A DNA stretch of 64,000 bases from Paenibacillus humicola (lineage in GTDB: Bacteria; Bacillota; Bacilli; Paenibacillales; Paenibacillaceae): assembly GCF_028826105.1 (NCBI RefSeq), contig NZ_JAQGPL010000001.1, positions 4,862,501 through 4,926,500 of the forward strand, written 5' to 3'. Position numbers and translations under genes: made by a program. The notes below the pieces were generated by a model that made no database searches, had not been told where the DNA came from, and saw only the letters and a list, made by a program, of their open reading frames with translations. This document shows, in pieces, positions 33,909-43,152 of the stretch (the stretch's first letter is position 1; every line of letters begins with the position of its first letter).

Positions 33909-35441
33909 TTAACGGCTGCCTCTTACAAATTGTTTCGGCGTCAAGCCTTCGGTTTTCTTGAATACCGTGCTGAAATAATGCGGGTTCTTAAATCCGCTCA
34001 TCCGGGCGATTTCTTTGATCTTATATTTTCCCGAAGCCAGCATTTCCTTGGCATTATTCATCCGTACCCGCAGCAAATAATCCTGGAAATTCATTTGAAT
34101 GACTTCTTTGAACATCAGGCTTAAGTAGCTCGGGTTATAATGCTGCAGCTCCGCGATTTCCTCTAGCTTGATATCGTCCGAATAATGAGTATCGATGTAT
34201 TCCTTTAATCTGTGAATCGTTTCCGCCTTGGAATGCTCGCGAAGATGGGAAACGTTAATAATGGTCAGAAACAGCTCTTTCACCCAATCCATCATTTCCC
34301 GCAGCGAATCGAAACGATAGATTTCGCCCGGGCATTCCGGAATTCGCTCTTCCGGATCGAAGCCGAATTCCTCCGACGCGATAATTTTGAGATGGGCATA
34401 CAAAGTCTGCACGGAACGGTATGAGGACTGAAGCTGGCCGATTTCGCACAATATTTCGTCAAGCAGTGCGGAAACGCCTTGATAATCGCCGTTTTCGGTG
34501 TAATGCTTCAGCATCGCGATCTTTTGTGGAGGAAGTTTGTAAGCGTTTGGAAATAGGAGGATGTCGGACGGACGTACAATTTGATTTTCCTCGAGCAGCA
34601 CTCTGGTCTTTATACACGAAACGGCCTCCCGGTAGCTGGCGGAAAATCCGCTCTGCCGTTCGCTGATGCCGAGGGTATACTGAAAAATCGAACGGCCAGT
34701 CAGCTCCTGCTGCAATTCCGTGACAAAATGGTCAATATCGTGATTGGACGCCCCTTCCTCGTCCGGTTCGGGAATGCAAAATAAAATGGCGTATTCCCGG
34801 GGCTTATTTTCGAAAATGACCACATTTTCGTGAAACGCCCAGCGCCCGGACCGGGAAAGCACTTCGCCGAACACATTCGGGTTCCAGCCCTTCGTCCGGG
34901 GATCGATATAAACATAGACGCTCCGATACTGTGCCTGCTCCCCTCCGGCTTGAAAAATCTCGTCCGGATCGCAATCCCGGCTGTCGATTTGGGATAATTT
35001 GCTTTTGACGAGGCCTGTGTGTTCGATATAGGACAGCTGCTTTTTTAGAAGCCCGTCCTGCCGGTCCTTATCAATCAACTCAAAACATCGAAGCAGACAT
35101 TGCGCGAGTGCGGATCGGTCGATCGGCTTAAGCAGATAATCGGTGACGCCTAATTTCAGCGCCTTCGCCGCATATTGAAATTCGTTGTAGCCGCTGATGA
35201 TGACGGTTTTGATTCCCGGAAATTTCTGTTTGGCCATGCGGATCAGTTCAAGCCCGTCCGTTTCTTCCATTCGTATATCGCACAGCACGATATGCGGCTT
35301 AACCTCGGCGATGACCTTCAGCCCCGTCTCGGCGTTCTCGGCCTCCGCGATCCGGGATATCGGAAAGCCGCTTTTCCGCAGCTTGCTGATCAGCCCCTGC
35401 CTTAACAGCTCCTCGTCGTCGATGACAACCACTTTATACAT
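33909..35441 (-). CDS. YesN-type response regulator with AraC DNA-binding domain
   Basis: A 510-residue regulator. Start at 35441 with GAGGTGG upstream. Receiver: DDE 8-10, phospho-acceptor Asp55 (IVLCDIRMEE), Lys105 (DYLLKPI). The C-terminal AraC HTH carries YNPSYLSLMFKEVIQMNFQDYL and MSGFKNPHYFSTVFKKTEGLTPKQF. The middle ~280 residues are of the variable YesN linker type. Encoded 22 bp after its kinase. Its likely targets are the importer (32368 and onward) and the GH42 gene on the other side of the kinase. Confidence 0.93.
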   Translation of the reverse strand: MYKVVVIDDEELLRQGLISKLRKSGFPISRIAEAENAETGLKVIAEVKPHIVLCDIRMEETDGLELIRMAKQKFPGIKTVIISGYNEFQYAAKALKLGVTDYLLKPIDRSALAQCLLRCFELIDKDRQDGLLKKQLSYIEHTGLVKSKLSQIDSRDCDPDEIFQAGGEQAQYRSVYVYIDPRTKGWNPNVFGEVLSRSGRWAFHENVVIFENKPREYAILFCIPEPDEEGASNHDIDHFVTELQQELTGRSIFQYTLGISERQSGFSASYREAVSCIKTRVLLEENQIVRPSDILLFPNAYKLPPQKIAMLKHYTENGDYQGVSALLDEILCEIGQLQSSYRSVQTLYAHLKIIASEEFGFDPEERIPECPGEIYRFDSLREMMDWVKELFLTIINVSHLREHSKAETIHRLKEYIDTHYSDDIKLEEIAELQHYNPSYLSLMFKEVIQMNFQDYLLRVRMNNAKEMLASGKYKIKEIARMSGFKNPHYFSTVFKKTEGLTPKQFVRGSR

Positions 35442-35463
35442 ATTTCCACCTCGTTTCAAAGAT

Positions 35464-37233
35464 TCAATCGTAAGTAAGCGGCAGCGTTAACGTAACCGTC
35501 GTCCCGGCATGTTCTCCGCTCTCGATCGAAAGACCGTAACGGACTCCATAATAATTAATCAATCGTTTTTGTACGTTGAAAATGCCGATCAAGTCTCCGG
35601 CAGCGCCTGAAAAAGATCCTTCGCGGCATTCCTCCAATCGTTTATGCAAGAAACGAAGGATCGGAGACCGAATGCCGGCCCCGTTGTCGCTGACCCGTAT
35701 GGTAAGCACCCCGTTATCCGCTTCGGCATGAATCGTCACAATCCCTTTGCGCTTCAACCCTCTAAAGCCGTGTAGGATACTATTTTCCACGATCGGCTGC
35801 AGAATGAATTTCAGAATCCGGTATTCCTTCAGCTTATCGTCGACGTCGATGATGCAGTCCACCTTATCGCGAAAGCGGATTTTTTCAATGTCAAAATACG
35901 TGCGGACATGGTCGAGTTCATCCCCCAGCCTGACAATATGGCTACCTCTGATGTTGTAATGAAACAGCTTGCCCAAGGACTCGGCGATGATTTGAACCTC
36001 AGGAACTTCCCTCACTTCTCCGAGCGCCTCCATCGTTTGAAGCGTATTGTACAAAAAATGGGGGGAGATTTGCAGCTGCAGAGCATCCATTTGAGCCGAC
36101 CTCAGCAGCAGCCCGTCATCGTATATTTTCCGGATTAACTTCTTGATTTCAAAGACCATGGCGTTAAAGCCGCCGTACAGCTGCTTCATCTCGGGATCCA
36201 GTCCCTCTTCGTTCAGCTGAATATCAAAATTGCCGTTGCGAACAAGCCTCATCGATTTAATAATTCTGCGAATAGGCTGAAGCATATAGACGGATAGGAG
36301 GGCGGCCAGGATCAATGAGCCGACAATGACCAGGGCAGACATCCACAGCAAATGATTACGAACCTCTTTCACGTTCAGCAACGCGTTCTTAAACGTATTG
36401 GGTATCGCCACGACAGTGGTCCAACCGGATAAATTCGAAACCTGCGTAACAAACGGGCGATTTTCGGCGGTATATTTTTTTCCCGTCAACCGGTTATTCG
36501 AATCGAGCAGCACCGTCCGCTCCTGATCGAGAACGACGATGTGAACGCCGTTATCGGCGGAAAGCACGTCATCGTTAATAATATTGTGCAGAATATTAAT
36601 ATCGGACATAATGGTGATATAACCGAAGGTGGCGTTATTATCGATCCGGTTGACGCATTGAATCACGCCGAACAGCCTGGTCGGCAATCCTTGATCGATT
36701 TTGTCCGGGGGCACCAGATGGATTTCCCGCGAATTGATCCTGCTCAGATTAGCGCGAATCCAGGCGCGATCCTTCAGGTCGCTGTCGAAATTGGCAAATC
36801 GCGACGGACCGGTGTAAAAGGATTCGAGACTGCCGTTATACAGGTTGATCATCATGCTGTCCCTGACCGAGGTGAAACTTATGATCAGATTGGTAATATA
36901 CTCGGAATCCTTCAGCTTTTGAATGGACGTATAGGACGGCGATTGACTGTCGGACAAGATTCTTTGCACCTCGGCATTGCCCAGCACAATCTTGCCGATC
37001 CGATCCATTTCGTCCATGTAGCCGTCAATTTCGCTGCTGATGGTCAGCGCGACATTGCTGGCATACTGAACATTTTCCCGCTCGACGTAATGGACGGCCT
37101 GGTTGTAAGTGATGATGCCCGTTACGGTCACGGCCACGGTAATAACCGCAAGCAAAGTGGCGATCAACTTCAAGGTCAGCGAATTTGTCCGAAACAAACC
37201 GCCGATTCGCATGAAATGATTGCGATGCTGCAT
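35464..37233 (-). CDS. YesM-type sensor histidine kinase
   Basis: A 589-residue membrane kinase. ATG at 37233 with AAGGAGAG upstream; the longer frame to 37437 crosses into the divergent GH42 promoter region and is rejected. TM1 is about 19-42, the extracellular dCache-like sensor 45-295, TM2 about 296-317, then HAMP. Phospho-acceptor His392 lies in QISPHFLYN. The ATPase domain includes LQPIVENSILHGFRG and VSDNGAGI. It is divergent from the intact GH42 gene, whose start lies 264 bp away. It presumably senses the sugar that this locus imports. Confidence 0.92.
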   Translation of the reverse strand: MQHRNHFMRIGGLFRTNSLTLKLIATLLAVITVAVTVTGIITYNQAVHYVERENVQYASNVALTISSEIDGYMDEMDRIGKIVLGNAEVQRILSDSQSPSYTSIQKLKDSEYITNLIISFTSVRDSMMINLYNGSLESFYTGPSRFANFDSDLKDRAWIRANLSRINSREIHLVPPDKIDQGLPTRLFGVIQCVNRIDNNATFGYITIMSDINILHNIINDDVLSADNGVHIVVLDQERTVLLDSNNRLTGKKYTAENRPFVTQVSNLSGWTTVVAIPNTFKNALLNVKEVRNHLLWMSALVIVGSLILAALLSVYMLQPIRRIIKSMRLVRNGNFDIQLNEEGLDPEMKQLYGGFNAMVFEIKKLIRKIYDDGLLLRSAQMDALQLQISPHFLYNTLQTMEALGEVREVPEVQIIAESLGKLFHYNIRGSHIVRLGDELDHVRTYFDIEKIRFRDKVDCIIDVDDKLKEYRILKFILQPIVENSILHGFRGLKRKGIVTIHAEADNGVLTIRVSDNGAGIRSPILRFLHKRLEECREGSFSGAAGDLIGIFNVQKRLINYYGVRYGLSIESGEHAGTTVTLTLPLTYD

Positions 37234-37497
37234 GCCAACTCTCCTTGATAGCGCATACATATTGCAGCGCCACGCATGAAATTCCTCACCATCAGCATAG
37301 TAAAAGCGGAATCGAATGTCCACATGGGGGAAGGATCGGTATTCGAGTGCAAAGGAAAACAAACTTTTTCGGCCCATCGCCAGCTGCTTCCGTGAAAAAT
37401 CCAAGCTGATCAAACCAATATTTCCAAAATCATTCATCCGGCCTATCCTTTAATATGGAATAGGTAATGAACTCGAATGGAAAGGAGCTGGAAGCAA

Positions 37498-39621
37498 TTG
37501 ACGAGTCAGCCTGAAGACCGGCGTACCGAATACAAGAGCTCCATTCATTTCGGCGCCGTTTATTTCCGCAAGACGAACCCTCCCCGGAGGGACTGGGAGC
37601 GGGATTATACCGTTGCTGTCGAGGATGGGCACAACATGTTCCGGCACTGGTTTCCCTGGGGGGCGATTGAAGTCGCCCCTGGCGAATTCGATTGGGAAGA
37701 CTACGATATTCATCTGGACCTCGCGCAAAAATACGGCATCGATACGGTCATCGCGGAAATGATTACCGACGTTCCGGAATGGCTCTACCACCGTTATCCC
37801 CATGCCCGCCGCGAAACGATTCAGGGCGTCAAGCGGCCGAACATGATGCACGGAAGCTGCATTACGGGCGGTCATAACGCCATGTGTCTCGACAATCCGG
37901 AGGTGGCGGAGCTGGCGGGCCGGTTTTTGCGGGAGCTTGCTTTAAGGTATCGCAGCCATCCGGCCCTTTACGGCTATGACATCTGGAACGAATGCTCGCT
38001 ATACGACCCGCAGCTGATCTGTTACTGCCCGGCTACGCAAGCGCGCTTCCGCGAGTGGCTGAAACGCAAGTACGGGGATCTTCGGACGCTCGGCAAAGCC
38101 TGGTTCCGCTACAGCTTCACAACGTGGGAGGACGTTGAGCTCCCCCGGACTATCGGACCTTATCCCGATGTATTGGACGCCATCGCCTTTCAGAACGACA
38201 ACACGTTTCAGTGGATGCAATGGCGGGCGGATCTCCTGCGCAGCGCCGATCCGGAGCATCCGATTCTCGCGCACGGCAATGCGAAGAGCTTCAGCGACAT
38301 CGCGCCGGCGTGCGGCGACGATTACCGCGCGGCCGAAATTGCCGATGTGTTCGGCTATACGTACTGGTATTCCAACCGCTGCCATACGCTGCTGGCCAGC
38401 GATATGATCCGGTCCGCTTCCAAAGGCAAACCATTTTGGAGGGCGGAGGCGATCGGCAATTCCACGTGGGAGCAGCGTCGCGCCGATTCCGGTCCTGCGC
38501 CGGAAAAGGATGAAATGGCCGAGCCGGAAAATATCCGGCTGGACAGCATGATCTCCTTCATGGCCGGGGCCAGAGGATATCTCAACCCAAGATGGCGTCC
38601 GCTGCTGGACGGCCCCTTGTTCGGAGCATACGGCTGGTACGGGATGGACGGCAGCAGGACGGAGCGTTCCGAGATGGCTTGCTCCATTGCCAAGTGGGCC
38701 CATCAACCGGCAAACGAGAGATTGTGGAAATCAAAGCCGGTCAAAGGCGAGGCTGCCGTACTGCTGCTGGAGGAGGCGCAAGCCCACTGTTATGCCGCAT
38801 ATGGAAGTACGCAATATTACTCGCTTTCGCTGCAAGGCGTTTACGAAGCTTTCATGCATGCCAACATTCAATGCGATATTATTAAGCTCGATCAGATCCA
38901 TGATTACGCGGTCGTTTACGTACCGTTCCCCGTGGCCTTGAAGGATTCGACCGTCTCCGCCTTGATCGAATGGACCCGAAGCGGCGGAAGTTTGATCGGC
39001 GAGGCCGGCTTCGGCTACTTCACGGATCAGGCGCACGCGATCGAAACCCAGCCCAACCGGGGGATGGAAGCCGTGTTCGGCTGCCGGGAGAAGCGCGTCT
39101 CCTTCGGGCTCGAACGCTGGAACGACCTGAAAATCACGGCCCGTCTGCCGGAGGGAGATGCTTTGATCAGCGGGGGGCTGCTTCGCCAATCCTACGAGCT
39201 GCAGGGCGCTGCGGCCGCCGGTTGGTTCGAGGACGGGGAAGTTGCAGTTACCGACCATGCTTATGGGAAAGGGAAAGCAAGACTGGCCGGTTCCATGATC
39301 GGCTATGGTTATAAGAAGCGACCGGACGAGCAGACAAAAGCGTGGTTCGCTTCCCTGCTTCATTTAAACGGCTCAAAGCCTATGGTTCAGGTCAACAAGT
39401 CCAACGTGATCGCAAGACTCTCTTCCCATGAAGGACGATATTTCTTATGGGTGCTGAATGAAAACGTGTCCGAGCAAACCGTCACCGTCACGGTCGACGA
39501 ACGAATCGCAGCCCCTCGCCATGCCAACGTTTTGCGGGGCCGTTCGGACCTAACCTTGGCCGGACAATGCTTCACCTTAACCGTAGAAGGCCGCGATGCC
39601 GCAATCCTGGAATTAAACTAA
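37498..39621 (+). CDS. GH42-like beta-galactosidase (cytoplasmic)
   Basis: A 707-residue glycoside hydrolase of the GH42 type. Opening GAVYFRKTNPPRRDWERDY and FRHWFPWGAIE are family features. The acid/base Glu165 is in YGYDIWNECSLY, followed by the CYCPATQARFREWL block. The nucleophile is likely Glu317 in GKPFWRAEAIGN. A trimerisation/amidotransferase-like domain and a C-terminal beta domain follow (SGGSLIGEAGFGYF; FLWVLNENVSEQTVTVTV). There is no signal peptide, so it acts on imported sugar. Start TTG 37498 has AAAGGAG ten bases upstream; an ATG at 37477 is possible, with a weaker site. The family cleaves terminal beta-galactosides, sometimes alpha-arabinosides. A broken paralogue is at 28660-30605. 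Confidence 0.9.
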   Translation: MTSQPEDRRTEYKSSIHFGAVYFRKTNPPRRDWERDYTVAVEDGHNMFRHWFPWGAIEVAPGEFDWEDYDIHLDLAQKYGIDTVIAEMITDVPEWLYHRYPHARRETIQGVKRPNMMHGSCITGGHNAMCLDNPEVAELAGRFLRELALRYRSHPALYGYDIWNECSLYDPQLICYCPATQARFREWLKRKYGDLRTLGKAWFRYSFTTWEDVELPRTIGPYPDVLDAIAFQNDNTFQWMQWRADLLRSADPEHPILAHGNAKSFSDIAPACGDDYRAAEIADVFGYTYWYSNRCHTLLASDMIRSASKGKPFWRAEAIGNSTWEQRRADSGPAPEKDEMAEPENIRLDSMISFMAGARGYLNPRWRPLLDGPLFGAYGWYGMDGSRTERSEMACSIAKWAHQPANERLWKSKPVKGEAAVLLLEEAQAHCYAAYGSTQYYSLSLQGVYEAFMHANIQCDIIKLDQIHDYAVVYVPFPVALKDSTVSALIEWTRSGGSLIGEAGFGYFTDQAHAIETQPNRGMEAVFGCREKRVSFGLERWNDLKITARLPEGDALISGGLLRQSYELQGAAAAGWFEDGEVAVTDHAYGKGKARLAGSMIGYGYKKRPDEQTKAWFASLLHLNGSKPMVQVNKSNVIARLSSHEGRYFLWVLNENVSEQTVTVTVDERIAAPRHANVLRGRSDLTLAGQCFTLTVEGRDAAILELN

Positions 39622-39630
39622 TCCGCCCAT

Positions 39631-39678
39631 TAAAAAAAGAGGGACCCGCGCGCTCCATGCGTGCGGATCCCTCTTTTT
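39631..39678. terminator. Bidirectional terminator between GH42 and ilvE
   Basis: A stem AAAGAGGGACCCGC / GCGGATCCCTCTTT (one mismatch) spans about 39636-39676. A and T runs flank it on both sides, so it serves both convergent genes. Confidence 0.85.
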
Positions 39679-39692
39679 ATCGCTTGGTTCGA

Positions 39693-40763
39693 TCATTCAA
39701 GGCAGGTGACGGTCCAGCCGAACTCGTCCGGAAGCCGGCCGTACTGAATGCCGGTCAGCGTCTCGTACAGCCTGGCCGCCATTTCCCCGGCTTCGCCGCG
39801 GCCGATTTCGATGCGTTCCCCGTTCCAGCACAGGCTGCCCACCGGCGCCACGACGGCCGCCGTTCCCGTGCCGAACACCTCCTGTAGCGTCCCTTCCGCG
39901 TGCGCGCGGTATACTTCGTCAATCGCGATGCGCCGTTCGCTGACCTCGTACCCCCAGGCGTTAATCAGCTCGATGATCGAACTCCGGGTGACGCCGTCCA
40001 AAATGCTGCCGCTCAGCAGCGGCGTGACAAACTCGCCGTTGATGCGGAAAAACACGTTCATGCTGCCGACCTCTTCAATGTACCGGCTCTCCACCGCGTC
40101 GAGCCACAGCACCTGATCGTAATGCTCGCGTTTCGCCAGCTCCTGCGCCTTCAGCGACGACGCATAGTTGGCCGGCGTTTTGGCGACGCCGAGCCCGCCG
40201 CGGACCGCCCGGACGTACCGGTCCTCGACGTAGATGTCGACCGGCTTCATGCCCTGCCCGTAATAGCTGCCGACCGGAGACAGGATGATGACGAACAAAT
40301 ATCGGGACGAGGGGCGTACGCCAAGCGCGGCTTCCGTGGCGATGATGAACGGGCGGATGTAGAGCGATGCGCCGGGCAGCTCCGGGACCCAGCCGGCGTC
40401 GACCGCCACCAGCGCTTTCACCGCTTCGATGAAATCGGATTCGTCCATCTGCGGCATGGTCAGCCGTTCGTTCGACAGATTGAAACGTGCCGCATTGCGG
40501 CCGGGCCGGAACAGCAGCACGCGTCCGTCTTCCGCACGGTAAGCCTTCAGCCCCTCGAATACGGCCTGGCCGTAATGCAAGACCATCGCCGCGGGGTCCA
40601 GCTGCAGCGGCGCATACGGCACGATACGCGGGTCGTGCCAGCCCTGTTCGTTCGAATAATCCATCATGAACATGTGATCGGTAAAATAACTGCCGAACCC
40701 GAGCGCATTCGGATCCGGCTTCGCCTTCGCCTTGCCGTTCACCACGCGTATGGTTTCCTTCAT
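39693..40763 (-). CDS. ilvE: Branched-chain amino acid aminotransferase
   Basis: A 356-residue class IV PLP aminotransferase that interconverts Leu/Ile/Val and their 2-oxo acids with 2-oxoglutarate. Features include YGQAVFEGLKAYR, LYIRPFIIATE, the PLP lysine Lys195 in GVAKTPANYASS, VLWLDAVESRYIEEVGSMN and FGTGTAAVVAPVG. The length matches the eukaryote-like (type II) bacterial BCAT. Upstream on the minus strand is a promoter (TTGATC, 17 bp, TATAGT) inside a regulatory module that also occurs upstream of the LysR gene at 47097. That LysR protein probably controls ilvE. Confidence 0.95.
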   Translation of the reverse strand: MKETIRVVNGKAKAKPDPNALGFGSYFTDHMFMMDYSNEQGWHDPRIVPYAPLQLDPAAMVLHYGQAVFEGLKAYRAEDGRVLLFRPGRNAARFNLSNERLTMPQMDESDFIEAVKALVAVDAGWVPELPGASLYIRPFIIATEAALGVRPSSRYLFVIILSPVGSYYGQGMKPVDIYVEDRYVRAVRGGLGVAKTPANYASSLKAQELAKREHYDQVLWLDAVESRYIEEVGSMNVFFRINGEFVTPLLSGSILDGVTRSSIIELINAWGYEVSERRIAIDEVYRAHAEGTLQEVFGTGTAAVVAPVGSLCWNGERIEIGRGEAGEMAARLYETLTGIQYGRLPDEFGWTVTCLE

Positions 40764-40801
40764 CGGTCATCCGTCCCTTCAAGTGACAGTTCTTTTCTAC
40801 C

Positions 40802-40871
40802 ACTATAGAAGAACACGAACAATTGATCAATTTGAAAATATCAATTACGGTCATAGATTAAAACTATGATT
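40802..40871 (-). promoter_or_regulatory. ilvE promoter with LysR-type operator module (copy 1)
   Basis: Minus-strand -35 TTGATC (40825-40830) and -10 TATAGT (40802-40807) are 17 bp apart. Upstream lies TCATAG-N7-CTATGATT (40851-40871), a T-N11-A type LTTR box, 18 bp from ATTGATCAATT (40822-40832), which contains the -35. The 50-bp module ATTGATCAATT-N18-TCATAG-N7-CTATGATT recurs with exact spacing at 47027-47076. Confidence 0.6.
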
Positions 40872-41077
40872 CTTCAAACCGCTTAAAACGGGCTCCGGCG
40901 TGGTTCTTTGTCCATGTCGTGTATAAGGCTCGGCGAATTAATTGTATATAGATACCAGTGTTCGAACGTCACGGGATGAAACGAAACCTGTATCGACAAA
41001 TGGACCCCCATGTCACGCATAGGATGGCATCCCGCAGGAAACGCGGGCAAAATAACTCTAAGCATGGGAGTGATGGT

Positions 41078-42367
41078 ATGAAACAAAAAAGCAGGCCGGC
41101 CCGAAGGGTCACGACCACAAAAACGGTCAATCACACGATTCAGGTGCAGGATAACATTCAATTGTCGGGCAAGCCGATGATCGTCAAGCTGCCGGCGCCC
41201 GATGAACGGCTGCTGTCCAACGAATACAGCGTGCTTCTTGTCATTGATCAGTTCAATGTGGGCGGTACGGAGACACATACGCTCGGATTGGCGCGCGAAT
41301 TAATGAAAAACGGAGTGCATGTCGCGATCGCCGGCAAAAGCGGCCGCATGCTGGATTCCTTCGTTGCATTGGGATGCCCCGTTTATACGATGGATTTTGT
41401 AACGGATACCTTTGAGTATAACGCTCAGACGGAATCGGAATTGATCGATCATTTAAAGGCGATTATCCGGGAGGAAAATATCGGACTGCTGCACGCGCAT
41501 CAATTCCCGTCCGGAAAAATTGCCGTTCAGGCGGCAAAGGAAATGAACATTCCCATCGTCTTTACGGTCCATCTCACGATGATCGACGGCGATTTGATTC
41601 GTCTGCTCGATGACTGCGATGAAGTCATCGCGATCAGCAGCTCCGCCGCCGCCAAGCTGCAGCAGTGGAATATTCCGGCGACACTGCTGACCAACGGAAT
41701 CGATCTGAAGGAATTTGCGTTAAGCCGGGCAACCCGGCCTTTCGTCAGGTCCTCGTTAGGCCTGCCCGAGGAAGGACCGATCGTCACCTATGCGGCGCGG
41801 CTATCCTTCGAGAAGGCGGACATATCGCTCGCCGTCATCGAAGCCTGCCGGCAGCTTGTGATGACCGATTATCCGGCCTTGCGGCTCGTTATTATCGGCG
41901 GAGGGCGGCAAAATACGCAAGTCCGCGAGCGGGTATCGGCCATTCATAAGGAAATGGACGGCAAATTCGTGCTTATGCCCGGCGAGGTGCTCCATTTGCG
42001 CCCGTATTATTCGTCCAGCGATTGTTTTATCGGTACCGGCCGCACCGCTCTCGAAGCGCTTGCCTGCGAATGCCAGACGATCGTCGCCGGGGCCAAAGGA
42101 TACCTTGGATTCATGCATAATAAACAGCAGTACGACAAAGCCTGGGATACCTGGTTTTGCGATCACGGTCCCGGCAGCCCGTGTACGGTCGACGCCTTTG
42201 AAACGGATATCCGTAAAGTCTTATCGTTGTCCCCCCGCCAAAAGGAAGACCTCGGCTGGGTAGGAAGGAAATTCGTCAAAGAGCGTTACGACGTGGTGGA
42301 CAGAATTCCGGAGCTGCTCAGTATATACGCTCGTTATATGAAAACCCAGCCGCTCCTGGACGAATGA
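41078..42367 (+). CDS. Glycosyltransferase family 4
   Basis: A 429-residue GT-B enzyme. ATG at 41078 (GGGAG upstream). A basic ~50-residue extension (MKQKSRPARRVTTTKTVNHT) precedes the catalytic domain. This opens VLLVIDQFNVGGTETHTLGLARELMKNG, the GT4 donor-side hallmark, and later has LLTNGID, YAARLSFEKAD and GTGRTALEALACECQTIVAGAKGYLGF (equivalent to the EGxGLxxLEAMA nucleotide-sugar region, here GTGRTALEALA). It is first of five glycan genes on the plus strand. Acceptor and donor are unknown. A spore-surface or cell-surface polysaccharide role is inferred from the CgeB-like gene and pyruvyl transferases downstream. Confidence 0.9.
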   Translation: MKQKSRPARRVTTTKTVNHTIQVQDNIQLSGKPMIVKLPAPDERLLSNEYSVLLVIDQFNVGGTETHTLGLARELMKNGVHVAIAGKSGRMLDSFVALGCPVYTMDFVTDTFEYNAQTESELIDHLKAIIREENIGLLHAHQFPSGKIAVQAAKEMNIPIVFTVHLTMIDGDLIRLLDDCDEVIAISSSAAAKLQQWNIPATLLTNGIDLKEFALSRATRPFVRSSLGLPEEGPIVTYAARLSFEKADISLAVIEACRQLVMTDYPALRLVIIGGGRQNTQVRERVSAIHKEMDGKFVLMPGEVLHLRPYYSSSDCFIGTGRTALEALACECQTIVAGAKGYLGFMHNKQQYDKAWDTWFCDHGPGSPCTVDAFETDIRKVLSLSPRQKEDLGWVGRKFVKERYDVVDRIPELLSIYARYMKTQPLLDE

Positions 42368-42422
42368 AAGCATGTTTGTCGCAATATGATCATCCTACTC
42401 TTGCGCGCCTGGGGGTCATGGC

Positions 42423-43130
42423 ATGAACAGTGAACGTCTTTCGGGCCGTGTCAGCTTCGTGGTGCCGTGTTATAACTGCAGCGCTTATGTAAAGGAATGC
42501 TTGGACAGTTTGATCCTGCAGACGTATGAAGATATCGAAATCATCGCGGTGGATGACGGGTCAACCGACGCGACCTGGGAAACGATCGAGCAGTGGAAAA
42601 CCGGGGCCCCCCGCAAAAATCCTTTCTTTGATATCCGTAACCGGTTTGTCGCTCTAAGGCTGCCGCGAAACTGCGGGTATTCCGGCGCGATGACGACCGC
42701 TATGTATCTGGCCCGCGGAGAGTTTATCGCCACGCAGGATGCGGACGATTTATCCCATGCGCAGCGCATCGAGCACCAAGTGAATGCGATGCTGCAAAGA
42801 CCGGAGCTGGGCGCGGTCGGCACTTCTTATCACTATTTTCGCGACGGCCGCTTCGACTCGCCCGAACGGGAATGCTGGCTCAAATACGGCATGGACAACA
42901 TCAAAGCCTCTTACGATAACGGCCTTCATTGCGTATGCCACGGCACCCTTTTATTTCGCGCTTCGCTCTTCGATCGGCTGGGCGGGCTCACCAGGAGATT
43001 GCCGGGTGCGGAGGATTACGAACATATCGCCCATTTCATCGCGGCCGGCGAGCGAATCGATAATTTAAACCTGCCCCTTTATTATTATCGGATCCACGAC
43101 AAACAGCGGTCTCATGAGTACTACGGGTAA
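42423..43130 (+). CDS. Glycosyltransferase family 2
   Basis: A 235-residue GT-A enzyme. FVVPCYNCSAYVKECLDSLILQTYEDIEIIAVDDGSTD is the family N-terminus (the SFVVPxYN and DDGSTD parts), followed by the DxD-type metal site ATQDADDL and a C-terminal GAEDYEHIAHF (the general-base ED region). Short for GT2, so it may be a catalytic domain only, without a membrane segment. 55 bp downstream of the GT4 gene. It may work with GT4 in building one repeat unit. Confidence 0.9.
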   Translation: MNSERLSGRVSFVVPCYNCSAYVKECLDSLILQTYEDIEIIAVDDGSTDATWETIEQWKTGAPRKNPFFDIRNRFVALRLPRNCGYSGAMTTAMYLARGEFIATQDADDLSHAQRIEHQVNAMLQRPELGAVGTSYHYFRDGRFDSPERECWLKYGMDNIKASYDNGLHCVCHGTLLFRASLFDRLGGLTRRLPGAEDYEHIAHFIAAGERIDNLNLPLYYYRIHDKQRSHEYYG

Positions 43131-43152
43131 TGCCTTTTCTCAAGGAGGAAGC

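Noticed and set aside
40822..40871. Flanking duplication as an insertion-sequence target duplication.
   Set aside because: The repeat is 50 bp, imperfect and promoter-like, and no transposase or terminal inverted repeats are present, so a regulatory duplication is the better reading.
41018..41026. CATAGGATG before the GT4 gene as a sigma-K -10 element.
   Set aside because: It mismatches CATA-N3-TA and has no convincing -35.
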